A stretch of 64,000 nucleotides of DNA from Aquimarina atlantica (GTDB lineage: Bacteria > Bacteroidota > Bacteroidia > Flavobacteriales > Flavobacteriaceae): positions 1-64,000 of the forward strand of contig NZ_AQRA01000009.1 in assembly GCF_000626715.1 (NCBI RefSeq). Reading direction: 5' to 3'. Numbering within the stretch: position 1 is the stretch's first letter; each line of letters starts with the position of its first letter. Shown here piece by piece: positions 1-8,595 of the stretch. The position numbers were made by a program, and so were the translations under genes. Below the pieces are notes generated by a model. The model was not told the DNA's origin. It saw only the letters and a program-made list of their open reading frames with translations, and did no database searches.

Positions 1-18
1 TTGAAAATATTAAATAAA

Positions 19-48
19 AAAACCTCTTAATAAAAATAAAGAGGTTTT
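19..48 (-). terminator. Rho-independent terminator of the small peptide gene
   Basis: A perfect 10-bp stem (arms 19-28 and 39-48) encloses a 10-nt AT loop. Read on the minus strand, it lies just downstream of the Cys-rich peptide gene and is followed by a run of T. It therefore closes a monocistronic unit. Confidence 0.7.
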
Positions 49-71
49 GTACTTATCATACACGTTTTTGG

Positions 72-275
72 TTAAAAAGCACCATAACAGCAACCATGAG
101 AACAAAAGACAGGGAAACCTGGTTCAAAAGGTCTACATTGATCTGAAGTACTACAACTTTGACCTGTATACCCACCACCTGGCCTACAATCACCAAAATG
201 TGCTCCCCTAATTGTAGATTGATCAGTTTTACTTAGTTTTTTGACACCTTTCATGATTAAGATTTTTGTGTACAT
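72..275 (-). CDS. Cys-rich small peptide with double-glycine-type leader (putative bacteriocin-like/RiPP precursor)
   Basis: This 67-residue protein has two parts. Residues 4-25 (ILIMKGVKKLSKTDQSTIRG and the following A) resemble the leader of Bacteroidota bacteriocin-like small peptides, which read roughly LKGVKxLSKxEQxxIxGG; here the second Gly is Ala. The rest is a Gly/Pro-rich core with six cysteines spaced C-x10-C-x5-C-x10-C-x3-CC, which could form three disulfides or be modified. Such leaders are usually cut and exported by a peptidase-domain ABC transporter, but none is in the window, and the upstream neighbour is only 400 bp in. An internal ATG at 254 would remove part of the leader, so I keep the longer start. 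A terminator follows directly. Product class is inferred from leader shape only. Confidence 0.65.
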   Translation of the reverse strand: MYTKILIMKGVKKLSKTDQSTIRGAHFGDCRPGGGYTGQSCSTSDQCRPFEPGFPVFCSHGCCYGAF

Positions 276-366
276 AATGATTAATTTAAGAGGTTAATAA
301 CTTTTATGATGATATGAAGTTATAAAATTTAAATTATCTACCACTTAAAAGATGGGAAGTATTCTA

Positions 367-395
367 AAAAACAATATTGTTATGGTATTGTTTTT
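367..395 (-). terminator. Hairpin downstream of the dnaE-type gene
   Basis: A 10-bp A/T-rich inverted repeat (367-376 with 386-395, 9-nt loop) sits 12 nt past the stop codon of the dnaE-type polymerase. The U-tract on the minus strand is weak. It is a plausible end of the dinB-dnaE transcript. Confidence 0.5.
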
Positions 396-407
396 AGTTG
401 CTCTCGT

Positions 408-3368
408 TTATGCATACCTGGGATCTTGGATATAATCTTGTTTTACGATTTTAATAACCTCGATACTCAAAAAGCCAAACTCTTTGACTACCTTACCATA
501 TATTCGATAAATACCTTTTCCTCTTAATCGATATTTCTCTTGCACCTTGGGAAATAGTACAGTATCAAAGATACTGCCAAATTGATCTAGAAATGTGCCA
601 AAAGCCATACGTTTTCCTGTATGAGTTTTAGTGTTTTTCATAGCTATAAGATACCCGTATATATCTATATTTTTATTTAGATGATCATATAGCTGATTCG
701 CATTATTACTATTTTGGGGTGTGGTAGCTAATATTTTGAAGTAACCACAAAGCGGAAACCCGAAAGCTTCAATTTGCTCGAACATAGTTTCTAGTTTTGA
801 TACTTCTAATTCTGGAAGTGTATGTACTACTCGCTTTTGTCTAAATAAAAGAAATTGATTTTGATTATTTGTAGGTATATTATTTATTTTAAAATGAGCC
901 TGCCATAATAATTCATGTTTATTTTTATTCGTAAATCTAAATGCATCAATCTTAATGAGAATACTAATCTGCTCTATACTTATTTGTACTCTATCAATAA
1001 AATTATCTAAAGAAGTATATGGACCTCTTAGAGCACGATTCTTCAAAATGTTTTCTGAAACCTTATATTCTAGATTTCTTAGTATCATTAATCCTAAAAA
1101 TATACTTTTTCCTTTTATGGTGTGCTCGTAGCTACTAGTATTAATACAAGGAGTTACTATGGTAGCTCCTAATATTCTGGCTTCATGAAGATATATTTCT
1201 GGACGATAGAAACCACCTCCATTGTTTAATGTAGCTACCAGATATTCTAATGGAAAATAAGCTTTAAGAAATAAGCTTTGGTAACTTTCTACGGCATAAG
1301 AAGCAGAATGTCCTTTTGGAAAAGCATACCCGGCAAAGCTTGCTATCTGATCCCAGATTTCAAAAATTAAAGATTCAGCATAACCTTCATTTCTACAGTT
1401 CTTTATGAATTTATTTTTAACATCCTTAAATTCTTTTCGTGATCTAAATTTACCACTCATACCTCTACGTAATACATCTGCTTCGTCTAAGGTTAGTTTT
1501 GCAAAAAAATGTGCTACTTTAATTACATCTTCCTGATATACCATAATACCATAGGTTTCCTTCATTAAATCAAGCATAATTGGGTGCGAATTTTTTCTCC
1601 TTTCTATATCGTGTTCTCGTAAAATATACTCCCGCATCATTCCGCTTTTAGCCACTCCGGGACGTATAATCGAGCTTGCTGCTACTAGCCCTAAGTAATT
1701 ATCTGTTTTTAGTTTACTTAAAAGCATACGCATTGCAGGAGATTCTACATAAAAACAAGCCAGGCATTTTGCATCTCGTATCAGAGCATTTATTTTTTTA
1801 TCTTTCTTAAATCTTTTTATATCATGAATATCAAAATCAGCTAATGTAGGTTGATTGTATTCTATGATAGTGATTGCGTCTTTAATTTTTGCTAACCCAC
1901 GTTGCCCTAAAATGTCAAACTTATATAAGCCCAGATCTTCTGCGATAATCATATCATATTGTACAGTAGGAAAACCTTTAGGCGGAAGATCTGTGGCAGA
2001 ATAATAGTGCAAAGGGCGTTCACTAATCAATATTCCGCTAGCATGTACGCTAAGGTAATTAGGGATACCTTGTATAAGATTACTATAAATGACTACCAAC
2101 TTATGAATTTGATCAAGAGAATTATAATCGTAATCTCCTTCACTTAACTTGTCGATTTCAAATTTTGGAAGCCCGAATACTTTACCTAATTCTCTTATTG
2201 CTCCTTTATAATGAAAAGTAATATAAGTTCCTAGTAATGCTACATTGTCGAATTCTTGGAAAATAAATCGAGTGATATCTTGTCTGTCTTTCCATGAAAA
2301 ATCAATATCAAAATCAGGAGGGCTGGTACGGTGCGTATTGATAAACCGCTCGAAATAGAGATCTAATTCTATGGGGTCGACATCTGTGATACGAAGTAAG
2401 TACGCTACAATACTATTTGCTCCACTACCACGACCTACATAGTAATACCCTTTGCTTTGTGCATAAGAAATAATTCTCCAGTTAATCAAAAAATAGGAAA
2501 CAAATTCCATGTTTATAATTAGTGATAGTTCTTTTTTTAGTCGATCTAATACTTTTTTTGGAGGATTAGGATACCGATAGGCAAGGCCTTCCTGACAGAG
2601 TTTTTTAAGTAATTTATTATCTTCTTGTATACTGTTGGTGTATGTTTTTTGGTTTAAAGAAGGGTTGTTTTTAGAAAAATCAAAATTGATAGAGCATTCT
2701 TCCTGGATTGCAAGAGTGTTTTTGATAATGAAATCAAATTCTGAAAATTTATTTTTTATTTCCTGATCCGGGATCATTTGTTCTGAAAAACAAGCCTGTT
2801 GATCATTGGGTAAGCGACTTAGTAGTATATTATTATCAATAGCTCTTAATAATCGGTGAGCATTAAAATCTTTTTTATTTCTGAAGGTAACAGGTTGTAG
2901 TACTATACATTTATCTTTCAGTTTTTGTAAATTAGAAAGACGAAATTTAGGAATGTCTTTTATGGCTATGCCTATCAATTCATTATCTGTAAAATTGGTT
3001 TTGTTTATAGATAATATATATTCAAAAGGATATATGATATAAGAGTTTTTTACAGGAGGAACTATTTTAGGGAAATCACTTTTTTTATACGAATGGTATG
3101 ATAAGAAATCATTTAGTTCTTTATACCCTTCATTATTTTTTGCCAGTCCTGTATATAAAGGCTGATGATTGTTTCTAAAATCTATTCCTACAATAGGTTT
3201 GATCCCGTACTCTTTTGCTTTTCTAACAAAATTTAGGCAGGCAGAAGTATTGTTAATATCTGTTAGGGCAAGACAGTTTATATTATTTTCTTTGGCCAAC
3301 TCTAAGAGATCGATTTCAGAAAAAGTTCCGAAACGTAGGCTATAATATGAGTGACAATTAAGATACAT
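408..3368 (-). CDS. DNA polymerase III alpha subunit, short accessory (DnaE2/ImuC-like) form
   Basis: C-family replicative-type polymerase, 986 residues, shorter than the roughly 1100-1500 residues of main DnaE proteins. An N-terminal PHP domain (about 1-65) has lost the usual HxH metal ligands: it reads NCHSYYS where active PHP domains have HxHxxxS. The palm carries GRGSGANS (312-319) and the catalytic aspartates in PDFDIDF (351-357). Finger and helix-hairpin-helix regions follow, then an OB-fold near 895-965. It lies downstream of dinB on the same strand with a 135-bp gap. This matches the known pairing of accessory DnaE with Y-family polymerases in damage-induced mutagenesis cassettes. The accessory role rather than main replicase is inferred from length, degenerate PHP and neighbour. 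Confidence 0.85.
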   Translation of the reverse strand: MYLNCHSYYSLRFGTFSEIDLLELAKENNINCLALTDINNTSACLNFVRKAKEYGIKPIVGIDFRNNHQPLYTGLAKNNEGYKELNDFLSYHSYKKSDFPKIVPPVKNSYIIYPFEYILSINKTNFTDNELIGIAIKDIPKFRLSNLQKLKDKCIVLQPVTFRNKKDFNAHRLLRAIDNNILLSRLPNDQQACFSEQMIPDQEIKNKFSEFDFIIKNTLAIQEECSINFDFSKNNPSLNQKTYTNSIQEDNKLLKKLCQEGLAYRYPNPPKKVLDRLKKELSLIINMEFVSYFLINWRIISYAQSKGYYYVGRGSGANSIVAYLLRITDVDPIELDLYFERFINTHRTSPPDFDIDFSWKDRQDITRFIFQEFDNVALLGTYITFHYKGAIRELGKVFGLPKFEIDKLSEGDYDYNSLDQIHKLVVIYSNLIQGIPNYLSVHASGILISERPLHYYSATDLPPKGFPTVQYDMIIAEDLGLYKFDILGQRGLAKIKDAITIIEYNQPTLADFDIHDIKRFKKDKKINALIRDAKCLACFYVESPAMRMLLSKLKTDNYLGLVAASSIIRPGVAKSGMMREYILREHDIERRKNSHPIMLDLMKETYGIMVYQEDVIKVAHFFAKLTLDEADVLRRGMSGKFRSRKEFKDVKNKFIKNCRNEGYAESLIFEIWDQIASFAGYAFPKGHSASYAVESYQSLFLKAYFPLEYLVATLNNGGGFYRPEIYLHEARILGATIVTPCINTSSYEHTIKGKSIFLGLMILRNLEYKVSENILKNRALRGPYTSLDNFIDRVQISIEQISILIKIDAFRFTNKNKHELLWQAHFKINNIPTNNQNQFLLFRQKRVVHTLPELEVSKLETMFEQIEAFGFPLCGYFKILATTPQNSNNANQLYDHLNKNIDIYGYLIAMKNTKTHTGKRMAFGTFLDQFGSIFDTVLFPKVQEKYRLRGKGIYRIYGKVVKEFGFLSIEVIKIVKQDYIQDPRYA

Positions 3369-3414
3369 TTAGTTTTATGTTTTGAGTTTTGCATCAGGGG
3401 TAGCAACGACATCC

Positions 3415-3448
3415 TTTTTCTGTGAATTCAAACAAATTCATAGAAAAA
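3415..3448. other. Inverted repeat between dinB and the dnaE-type gene
   Basis: A 14-bp stem (3415-3428 with 3435-3448, 6-nt loop) has a single G-T position. It lies in the 135-bp gap between two genes that probably share a transcript. It could modulate processing or partial termination. The 16-codon reading frames in the gap are not convincing as genes. Confidence 0.35.
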
Positions 3449-3503
3449 GATATAGTGAATAACCCGCCCGGATGCCATTATTGTGATATCGATGGGTAAA
3501 AAA

Positions 3504-4715
3504 CTATTGTTTTCTATGAGCTAATACAATAGGAGGCTGCCCATTAAATGGGTTTTGCATTCTGCCTATAGTTGTTGATCCTATAGCAGCAGCTCTTGTT
3601 ACACTTCGGTCTCCATATCGAATTCTAATGTTATCTAATGCTTGATACAGGTTAAGCTGTTTCTCACTATCATCAAATAGATTGATCTGGTAGTTGCCAC
3701 CAACCAAATGGGTAAATCGTATTCCTATTAATCGAATTAATAATCGTTTTTGATATAGTTTTTCGAATAGTTCCAGAATTTTAGGGATAAGAATATGATC
3801 TGCGCTGGTATATGGTATTTTAAGTTGTTTAGTATATGTATTAAAATCAGAGTATCTGATTTTTACAGCAACGCAGGCGGTTAATTTGTTTCCTCTACGC
3901 AATTGATAGGAGAGGTTTTCTGTCATTGCTATAAGGAGGTTTCTAAGTTTGTAGATGTCTATAGTATCTCTGTCGAATGTTCTTTCTGTAGAGATTGATT
4001 TACGTTCAGAAAATGCAATAACGGGGCTATTGTCTATCCCGTTTGCTCTTTTCCAGATGGTGAGACCGTTTGCTCCAAGTACTCCTTTCATGACATCTAC
4101 TGGCATATCCTGGATCGTTTTTATATAGCGAACTCCTAGGTTTCGTAAAGTTTGATATGTTTTATCACCTACCATTGGAATTTTTTTAACCGATAATGGA
4201 GCCAGAAATGGTTTTTCTGTACCAAAATCTATCTTTAACTGGTTATTTGGTTTTGCTTCGTTGGTCGCTACTTTAGATACTACTTTATTACCAGAAAGTC
4301 CAAAAGATATAGGAAGCCCTGTTTCGGAAATAATTTTTTGGCGTAATTCTAAAGAATATTTATAAGTGCCGAAGAATTTATCCATCCCAGAAAGATCTGC
4401 ATAGAATTCATCAATACTTGATTTTTCGAATACAGGTACATTTTCTTTGATGATTTCTGTAACCATATCAGAATATTTGCTATATGTTCCGGCATTACCT
4501 TTTATAATAATGGCCTCGGGGCACAGTTCTTTAGCAATTTTCATAGACATACCAGAATGTATGCCATAGGGTCTGGTTTCATAACTGCATGCAGCTACAA
4601 CACCACGATCACTGATTCCGCCAACAAGGAGAGGTTTTTCTTTTAAAGTGCTGTCGATCATACGTTCTACAGATACATAGAAGGTGTCCAGATCAAGATG
4701 TAATATAGTTCTCAA
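3504..4715 (-). CDS. dinB: DNA polymerase IV (Y-family translesion polymerase)
   Basis: Error-prone lesion-bypass polymerase, 403 residues. Metal-binding residues are visible in LHLDLDTFYVSVE (D8 at the palm start) and SSIDEFYADL (D102, E103). The little-finger region ends in the family-typical RIRYGDRSVTRA. A QINLF pentapeptide at about 343-347 fits a beta-clamp binding motif. The start codon is TTG: an in-frame stop lies four codons upstream and the next ATG (residue 19) would delete the catalytic N-terminus. It is first in a probable two-gene unit with the DnaE-type polymerase. A perfect inverted repeat begins 7 nt upstream of the start, which suggests tight control, probably damage-inducible. 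The regulator is not in the window. Confidence 0.95.
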   Translation of the reverse strand: MRTILHLDLDTFYVSVERMIDSTLKEKPLLVGGISDRGVVAACSYETRPYGIHSGMSMKIAKELCPEAIIIKGNAGTYSKYSDMVTEIIKENVPVFEKSSIDEFYADLSGMDKFFGTYKYSLELRQKIISETGLPISFGLSGNKVVSKVATNEAKPNNQLKIDFGTEKPFLAPLSVKKIPMVGDKTYQTLRNLGVRYIKTIQDMPVDVMKGVLGANGLTIWKRANGIDNSPVIAFSERKSISTERTFDRDTIDIYKLRNLLIAMTENLSYQLRRGNKLTACVAVKIRYSDFNTYTKQLKIPYTSADHILIPKILELFEKLYQKRLLIRLIGIRFTHLVGGNYQINLFDDSEKQLNLYQALDNIRIRYGDRSVTRAAAIGSTTIGRMQNPFNGQPPIVLAHRKQ

Positions 4716-4721
4716 AAATAA

Positions 4722-4765
4722 TAATTATGGAATTATTCCAAAAATAAGGAATAATTCCATAATTA
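4722..4765 (-). promoter_or_regulatory. Double palindrome operator candidate upstream of dinB
   Basis: Two perfect 18-bp arms (4722-4739 and 4748-4765) flank an 8-nt spacer. Each arm also contains its own palindrome, GGAAT-W-ATTCC (4729-4739 and 4748-4758), with centres 19 bp apart, close to two helical turns. A -7-like box TATTTTTG (minus strand, 4739-4746) lies between the two palindromes, though I find no -33 TTG at the normal distance. This is the arrangement expected of a dimeric repressor covering a promoter. As RNA it could instead fold into one long hairpin just before the TTG start. Confidence 0.6.
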
Positions 4766-4806
4766 GTGATTTATAGCAATTTTTTTATTCACAACAGAGT
4801 AAAAAA

Positions 4807-4839
4807 AAACGACATCTCGCAAGAGGAGAGATGTCGTTT
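4807..4839 (-). terminator. Rho-independent terminator of the coiled-coil protein gene
   Basis: A 12-bp stem (4807-4818 with 4828-4839) contains the GC-richer core CGACATCTC. It is followed on the minus strand by an uninterrupted T run (4806-4801). It lies 45 bp past the stop at 4884 and insulates dinB from upstream transcription. Confidence 0.85.
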
Positions 4840-4883
4840 GTAAAAATTTTATTTTGGGGCTACAAAATAAAATTCAGCATTAA

Positions 4884-5702
4884 TTAATTTTCTACCATAT
4901 TATAACCGGCAAATTGTTGCATAGCGGTTTGGGTAAGTTCTTTTGCTCTATTTACATAGAATGTTTTTGTATCGTCGAGTGATTCGTTTTTCAGGTCATT
5001 TTCACTTCGTACATAGTCAGCTTGTGATACGAATTTAGACTCTTCATTTAGAACTACACTTAATTCTTGTAGTGCACTTTCTAGTTTTTGTAATGCCATT
5101 TCAGCTTTTGATTTCATTAACGACTGCGCTTTTAATTCGGCAGCACGTTTAGCTTCAAATTCGGCTTTCATCTTATTTTGCTCAGCTATTTGTTGCTCGA
5201 GTTTTTGTTGTTCGATTTCTAACTGACGACGTTTTTCTTCTAATTCTTTTTGTTTACTGGCAACTTCTTGAGTAGCTTCTGCCAATTCGTTTTCTCCTTC
5301 TGTAGAGGCTACATCTGCATCTGAGTAATTAGCACCATTAGCCTGGCAAAAAGTTAATTGCTCTAGGAGTTTGGGACCTAATTCTTTAGCTCGTTTTGCA
5401 AAATATCTACTACGTTCGTAGGTATCTTGTTCTAACGAACTTTCCATATCAACTCTAGCTTTATATGCAGTTTCGTTAGCTTCTTTACAGCCACATTTAT
5501 CTGCTAGGTCTTCTACTTTTTGAAAAGCTTCTATAGCTTTATCGGCATATTCTTGGGTATGAAAGACGTTATTTGCCCCATGTGCTTTTTTACTGTGAGA
5601 GTACGCATAACTGGCAGCAGTTAGGGCATCGTCGTATATATTTTGAGCGTTAGTTCTGGGGATAAAACATAACAAAAACAGGATGAGTGCAATTTTTTTC
5701 AT
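4884..5702 (-). CDS. Secreted coiled-coil protein of unknown function
   Basis: The 272-residue product begins with a signal peptide ending near residue 20 (FIPRTNAQ). An N-terminal helical part (about 20-125) contains a CGC motif and repeated Tyr/Ala/Lys-rich helices. A low-complexity Glu/Gln/Lys coiled coil follows (about 130-225), then a short C-terminal helical tail. It has no catalytic motif that I recognise. It is probably periplasmic or surface-associated. It stands alone between the dinB promoter region and a divergently transcribed gene, with its own terminator. Proteins of this appearance occur in flavobacteria, but I know of no assigned role. Confidence 0.75.
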   Translation of the reverse strand: MKKIALILFLLCFIPRTNAQNIYDDALTAASYAYSHSKKAHGANNVFHTQEYADKAIEAFQKVEDLADKCGCKEANETAYKARVDMESSLEQDTYERSRYFAKRAKELGPKLLEQLTFCQANGANYSDADVASTEGENELAEATQEVASKQKELEEKRRQLEIEQQKLEQQIAEQNKMKAEFEAKRAAELKAQSLMKSKAEMALQKLESALQELSVVLNEESKFVSQADYVRSENDLKNESLDDTKTFYVNRAKELTQTAMQQFAGYNMVEN

Positions 5703-6000
5703 TCTTTGGGGGCTTTTAAATCACATAGCAATAATACAATATTTTATATATAATATCCAAAAAAAACAGTCATTAATCGACGAAATACGCATTTTGTCTT
5801 AGTTTTTACGGGTAAACCTTATTTTTAGTGATAAATATCCTACTGAGTGTGAGAAAATAGGGTGATTGTTACTGTAAATCAATACCTAAACGATGATTTG
5901 TACGTAATATTATTTGCGATATCACTTTTTTAAAAATTAATTTTATAGGCTTATCTATAAAATTTGTAAGTTAATTATGTATCTTACGTCTAAACGGCTC

Positions 6001-6510
6001 ATGAAACAATTAGTTATCTCTTCAATAAATTATAATCTTAGTAGCGCTATAGATTTACTTAACGCTATAGATTCTACTACATATCAAAATAGTTCTGTTG
6101 GGCCATATTATTCTAGTATAGGTTCACATATACGCCATACTCTTGATTTTTTTGATTGTATAATTAGTGGGTTAGACTCTAATAACATTGATCTAACTGC
6201 TCGTAAACGGGATGAAATATTATCTACAGATAAAGAGTCTGCAATACATCATATATATCAACTTCAGGAAACATTACTTTCTTATATTGATACAAATACA
6301 GATTACCTAATTCATGTAACTGATAATTTGGGACAAGGAAAAGTAACTGTAAACTATACGTTAGAGAGTATTCTTGCTCATGCCAATAGTCATGCGGTAC
6401 ATCATTATGCAACTATAGGGTATATTCTTAACCGGCTAGGAGTAGAAATAAAAATTCCGGGATTTGGTTATAACCCTACAACACCGGTTAGTAAAAGAGA
6501 AGGGATTTAG
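6001..6510 (+). CDS. DinB-like (DUF664/YfiT superfamily) putative metal-dependent enzyme
   Basis: A four-helix-bundle DinB-like protein, unrelated to DNA polymerase IV despite the name. Family members use three histidines to bind a divalent metal and often act in thiol transfer or stress responses. Visible candidates are the His pair in SHIRHTLDF and the C-terminal AHANSHAVHHYATIGY. I chose the ATG at 6001 (169 residues), because an upstream ATG at 5977 adds only eight residues and lies about 10 nt from a TATAAAATTTG promoter-like stretch. The gene is divergent from the coiled-coil protein gene across a 270-bp intergenic region. Substrate unknown. Confidence 0.8.
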   Translation: MKQLVISSINYNLSSAIDLLNAIDSTTYQNSSVGPYYSSIGSHIRHTLDFFDCIISGLDSNNIDLTARKRDEILSTDKESAIHHIYQLQETLLSYIDTNTDYLIHVTDNLGQGKVTVNYTLESILAHANSHAVHHYATIGYILNRLGVEIKIPGFGYNPTTPVSKREGI

Positions 6511-6533
6511 TAAAAAAATGATTGTAAATTATT

Positions 6534-6767
6534 TTATTTTTTACCAAACATTGATTCCATAATAGTTCTTAAGCCTCTAAATGCCATAAATATTGCAAAT
6601 CCTGCACCAAGTATTCCTAATATTAGTATAGGGATATATAACGGGTGATCCTGATTTTTAAAAGCAGAGTGAATAATAACTGGGCTAATAAACATAAAAA
6701 TAAGTGCTATAGCCATTCGCTGCACTCCTTTACCCAATAATTCTTTATTTGTTCTTTGAGGTTCCAT
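6534..6767 (-). CDS. DUF6095 small membrane protein
   Basis: A 77-residue protein with two predicted membrane segments (about 19-35 and 45-64) separated by a short polar turn, a basic N-terminus and the C-terminal tail FRGLRTIMESMFGKK. It fits the DUF6095 family of Flavobacteriaceae, whose function is unknown. Its start overlaps the 3' end of murQ by 23 bp on the same strand, so the two are probably translationally coupled. It may therefore relate to envelope or murein recycling, but this rests on position only. Confidence 0.8.
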   Translation of the reverse strand: MEPQRTNKELLGKGVQRMAIALIFMFISPVIIHSAFKNQDHPLYIPILILGILGAGFAIFMAFRGLRTIMESMFGKK

Positions 6768-7569
6768 AGTGGTTTATTGCATCACGTACATTTCCGTACT
6801 GTTCTAGTATCGCAGAAGCCTTTGCACGATCGATTGATAATTCTTCCATAATCATACGTATTCCACGATCTACTAATTTATTATTACTAAGTTGCATATC
6901 AACCATTTTGTTTCCTTTTACTCGCCCTAATTGAATCATAGTGGCTGTAGAAATCATATTCAAAACTAGTTTCTGGGCAGTACCGGCTTTCATACGAGAG
7001 CTTCCGGTTACAAATTCGGGACCTACAGTAATAACAATAGGAAATTGAGCAGTGATCGCTAAAGGACTACCTTCATTACAGGTAATACATCCTGTAATAA
7101 TATGATGCTCATTACATTTTTGTAATGCACTTATGACGTATGGAGTAGTACCCGAAGCTGCAATACCAATAACGACATCTTTTTCTGAAATCTGATATTC
7201 TTGCAAATCTTTCCAGCTTTGCTCTGTACTATCTTCGGCATACTCTACAGATTTACGAATTGCAGTATCACCACCAGCGATTAATCCAATAACCAAATCG
7301 GGTGAAACACCAAAGGTAGGTGGGCATTCGCTAGCATCTACAATTCCTAATCTACCACTTGTTCCAGCTCCAAGATAGAAAATCCGACCGCCGTCTTTAA
7401 GTTTTGGTACAATTTGAGCAATCAAGGCTTCAATCTGTGGAATAGATTTTTCTACAGCATCAGGAACTGTTTTATCTTCTTTGTTTATGTTTGAAAGCAA
7501 CTCATTAATGCTCATTTTTTCTAAATGGTCATATTTTGAGGATTGTTCTGTAGTTTTTGTAAATGACAT
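6745..7569 (-). CDS. murQ: N-acetylmuramic acid 6-phosphate etherase
   Basis: Cleaves the lactyl ether of MurNAc-6-phosphate to give GlcNAc-6-phosphate and D-lactate, a cytoplasmic step of peptidoglycan recycling. The 274-residue length is slightly below the usual 295-305. The SIS-domain signature GAGTSGRLGIVDASECPPTFG is split here as GAGTSGRLG (67-75) and the catalytic Glu81 of SECPPT. A second conserved acid lies in VEYAEDS (E112). The C-terminal MKAGTAQKLVLNMIST block is typical. It overlaps the DUF6095 gene. No murK or anhMurNAc kinase gene is adjacent. Confidence 0.95.
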   Translation of the reverse strand: MSFTKTTEQSSKYDHLEKMSINELLSNINKEDKTVPDAVEKSIPQIEALIAQIVPKLKDGGRIFYLGAGTSGRLGIVDASECPPTFGVSPDLVIGLIAGGDTAIRKSVEYAEDSTEQSWKDLQEYQISEKDVVIGIAASGTTPYVISALQKCNEHHIITGCITCNEGSPLAITAQFPIVITVGPEFVTGSSRMKAGTAQKLVLNMISTATMIQLGRVKGNKMVDMQLSNNKLVDRGIRMIMEELSIDRAKASAILEQYGNVRDAINHYGTSKNK

Positions 7570-7681
7570 GCTTCAAAAATACTCATTTTTGACTTGAAGA
7601 TGAGAGTAACTTTCTTTTTTTTAAGCAAAAAAGCTGTTTTCAGCAAAATCAAAAAAATAGAACAAGTTCAATAATAAGGTG

Positions 7682-8497
7682 TTATTCTTTTATAGTAAAA
7701 TCAAATCGATTAGCTTCAGAAATATTAAAATACCCCAAAGCGAAATTATCAATATTGGTTGTGTTAATAATATTGCCTCTTAGTAGTGCAGGAGGTGTTT
7801 GAAATGGATTTCCTCCTTCTTGTTCACTTTGTTCAATAAGCAGGTTTGCATAGTTGTAATAACGTTCGTCAATTCCTAATATCTTGATGGTTACATTACG
7901 ACCATTTACCATATCCTCGTAGAAATAAGAGAAGTTGAATGCTTCGCCTTGATAAAAACGATCTTCGCTTGCCAGAAATAAACTGAAATCAAAATCAAAA
8001 AGGTAAAAATCATCACGGGTCCCGTCGTCTGTAAAGAAAATAATAATTTCGGTCTCATCGTCAAATAAAGTATTATCACCTTGCACTACATTATCAATAG
8101 GAACCGTGGGAATAAGTTGTGCAGTGGCAATAAAAGTTTCACTGTTGTAGATAACGGTAAGTTGATATGTTGTATTGAATTCTGGAGTAAATGTAGTTGA
8201 GTCCGGAGTATAAAAACCTGGCTCTGCTGATTCGGTAAAATTGATAATCGAATTATTAGAAAGATCTGTAATAAAAACGGTAGCATCACTTACAGTAGGA
8301 GTTTCTTTGTCGAAGAATGGAGCCGATAATGTTAGTCTTACTCCACCTTCGATATCAACTGGGTTTTCGTCCATATAATACTCAAAAGAAGCATCAATAA
8401 CCAACCTTTGTTTCCCGTTAGGAACTTCTATATCAATTGCATCTTCACAGCTAATCGATGTTATTAGAATTATCAATATATAGATTAATTTTTTCAT
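7682..8497 (-). CDS. DUF4249 outer-membrane lipoprotein
   Basis: A 271-residue lipoprotein: a short hydrophobic signal leads to the lipobox SISC (Cys17), followed by CEDAIDIEVPNGKQRLVIDA, which is characteristic of DUF4249. The remainder is beta-rich with an internal Ig-like pattern. DUF4249 proteins in Bacteroidota are nearly always encoded directly downstream of a TonB-dependent receptor, as here (98-bp gap, same strand). They are presumed to be surface accessory proteins of that receptor. The ligand is unknown. Confidence 0.88.
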   Translation of the reverse strand: MKKLIYILIILITSISCEDAIDIEVPNGKQRLVIDASFEYYMDENPVDIEGGVRLTLSAPFFDKETPTVSDATVFITDLSNNSIINFTESAEPGFYTPDSTTFTPEFNTTYQLTVIYNSETFIATAQLIPTVPIDNVVQGDNTLFDDETEIIIFFTDDGTRDDFYLFDFDFSLFLASEDRFYQGEAFNFSYFYEDMVNGRNVTIKILGIDERYYNYANLLIEQSEQEGGNPFQTPPALLRGNIINTTNIDNFALGYFNISEANRFDFTIKE

Positions 8498-8595
8498 TGT
8501 TTCTGTTTCTAATTTTCTTTTCAGCGATCAAAACTAAAATTTACATCATTCCTGTTTTATTAGTGCTATATAAACCTTATAATTATGTTCATGTA

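Noticed and set aside
72..275. Full lanthipeptide or similar RiPP cluster at the left end
   Set aside because: No LanB/LanM-like, radical-SAM or YcaO gene lies within the window; only the precursor-like peptide is present.
4711..4720. A second TATTTTTG box overlapping the dinB start codon
   Set aside because: Transcription would start inside the gene and lose the catalytic N-terminus; it is likely chance A/T sequence.
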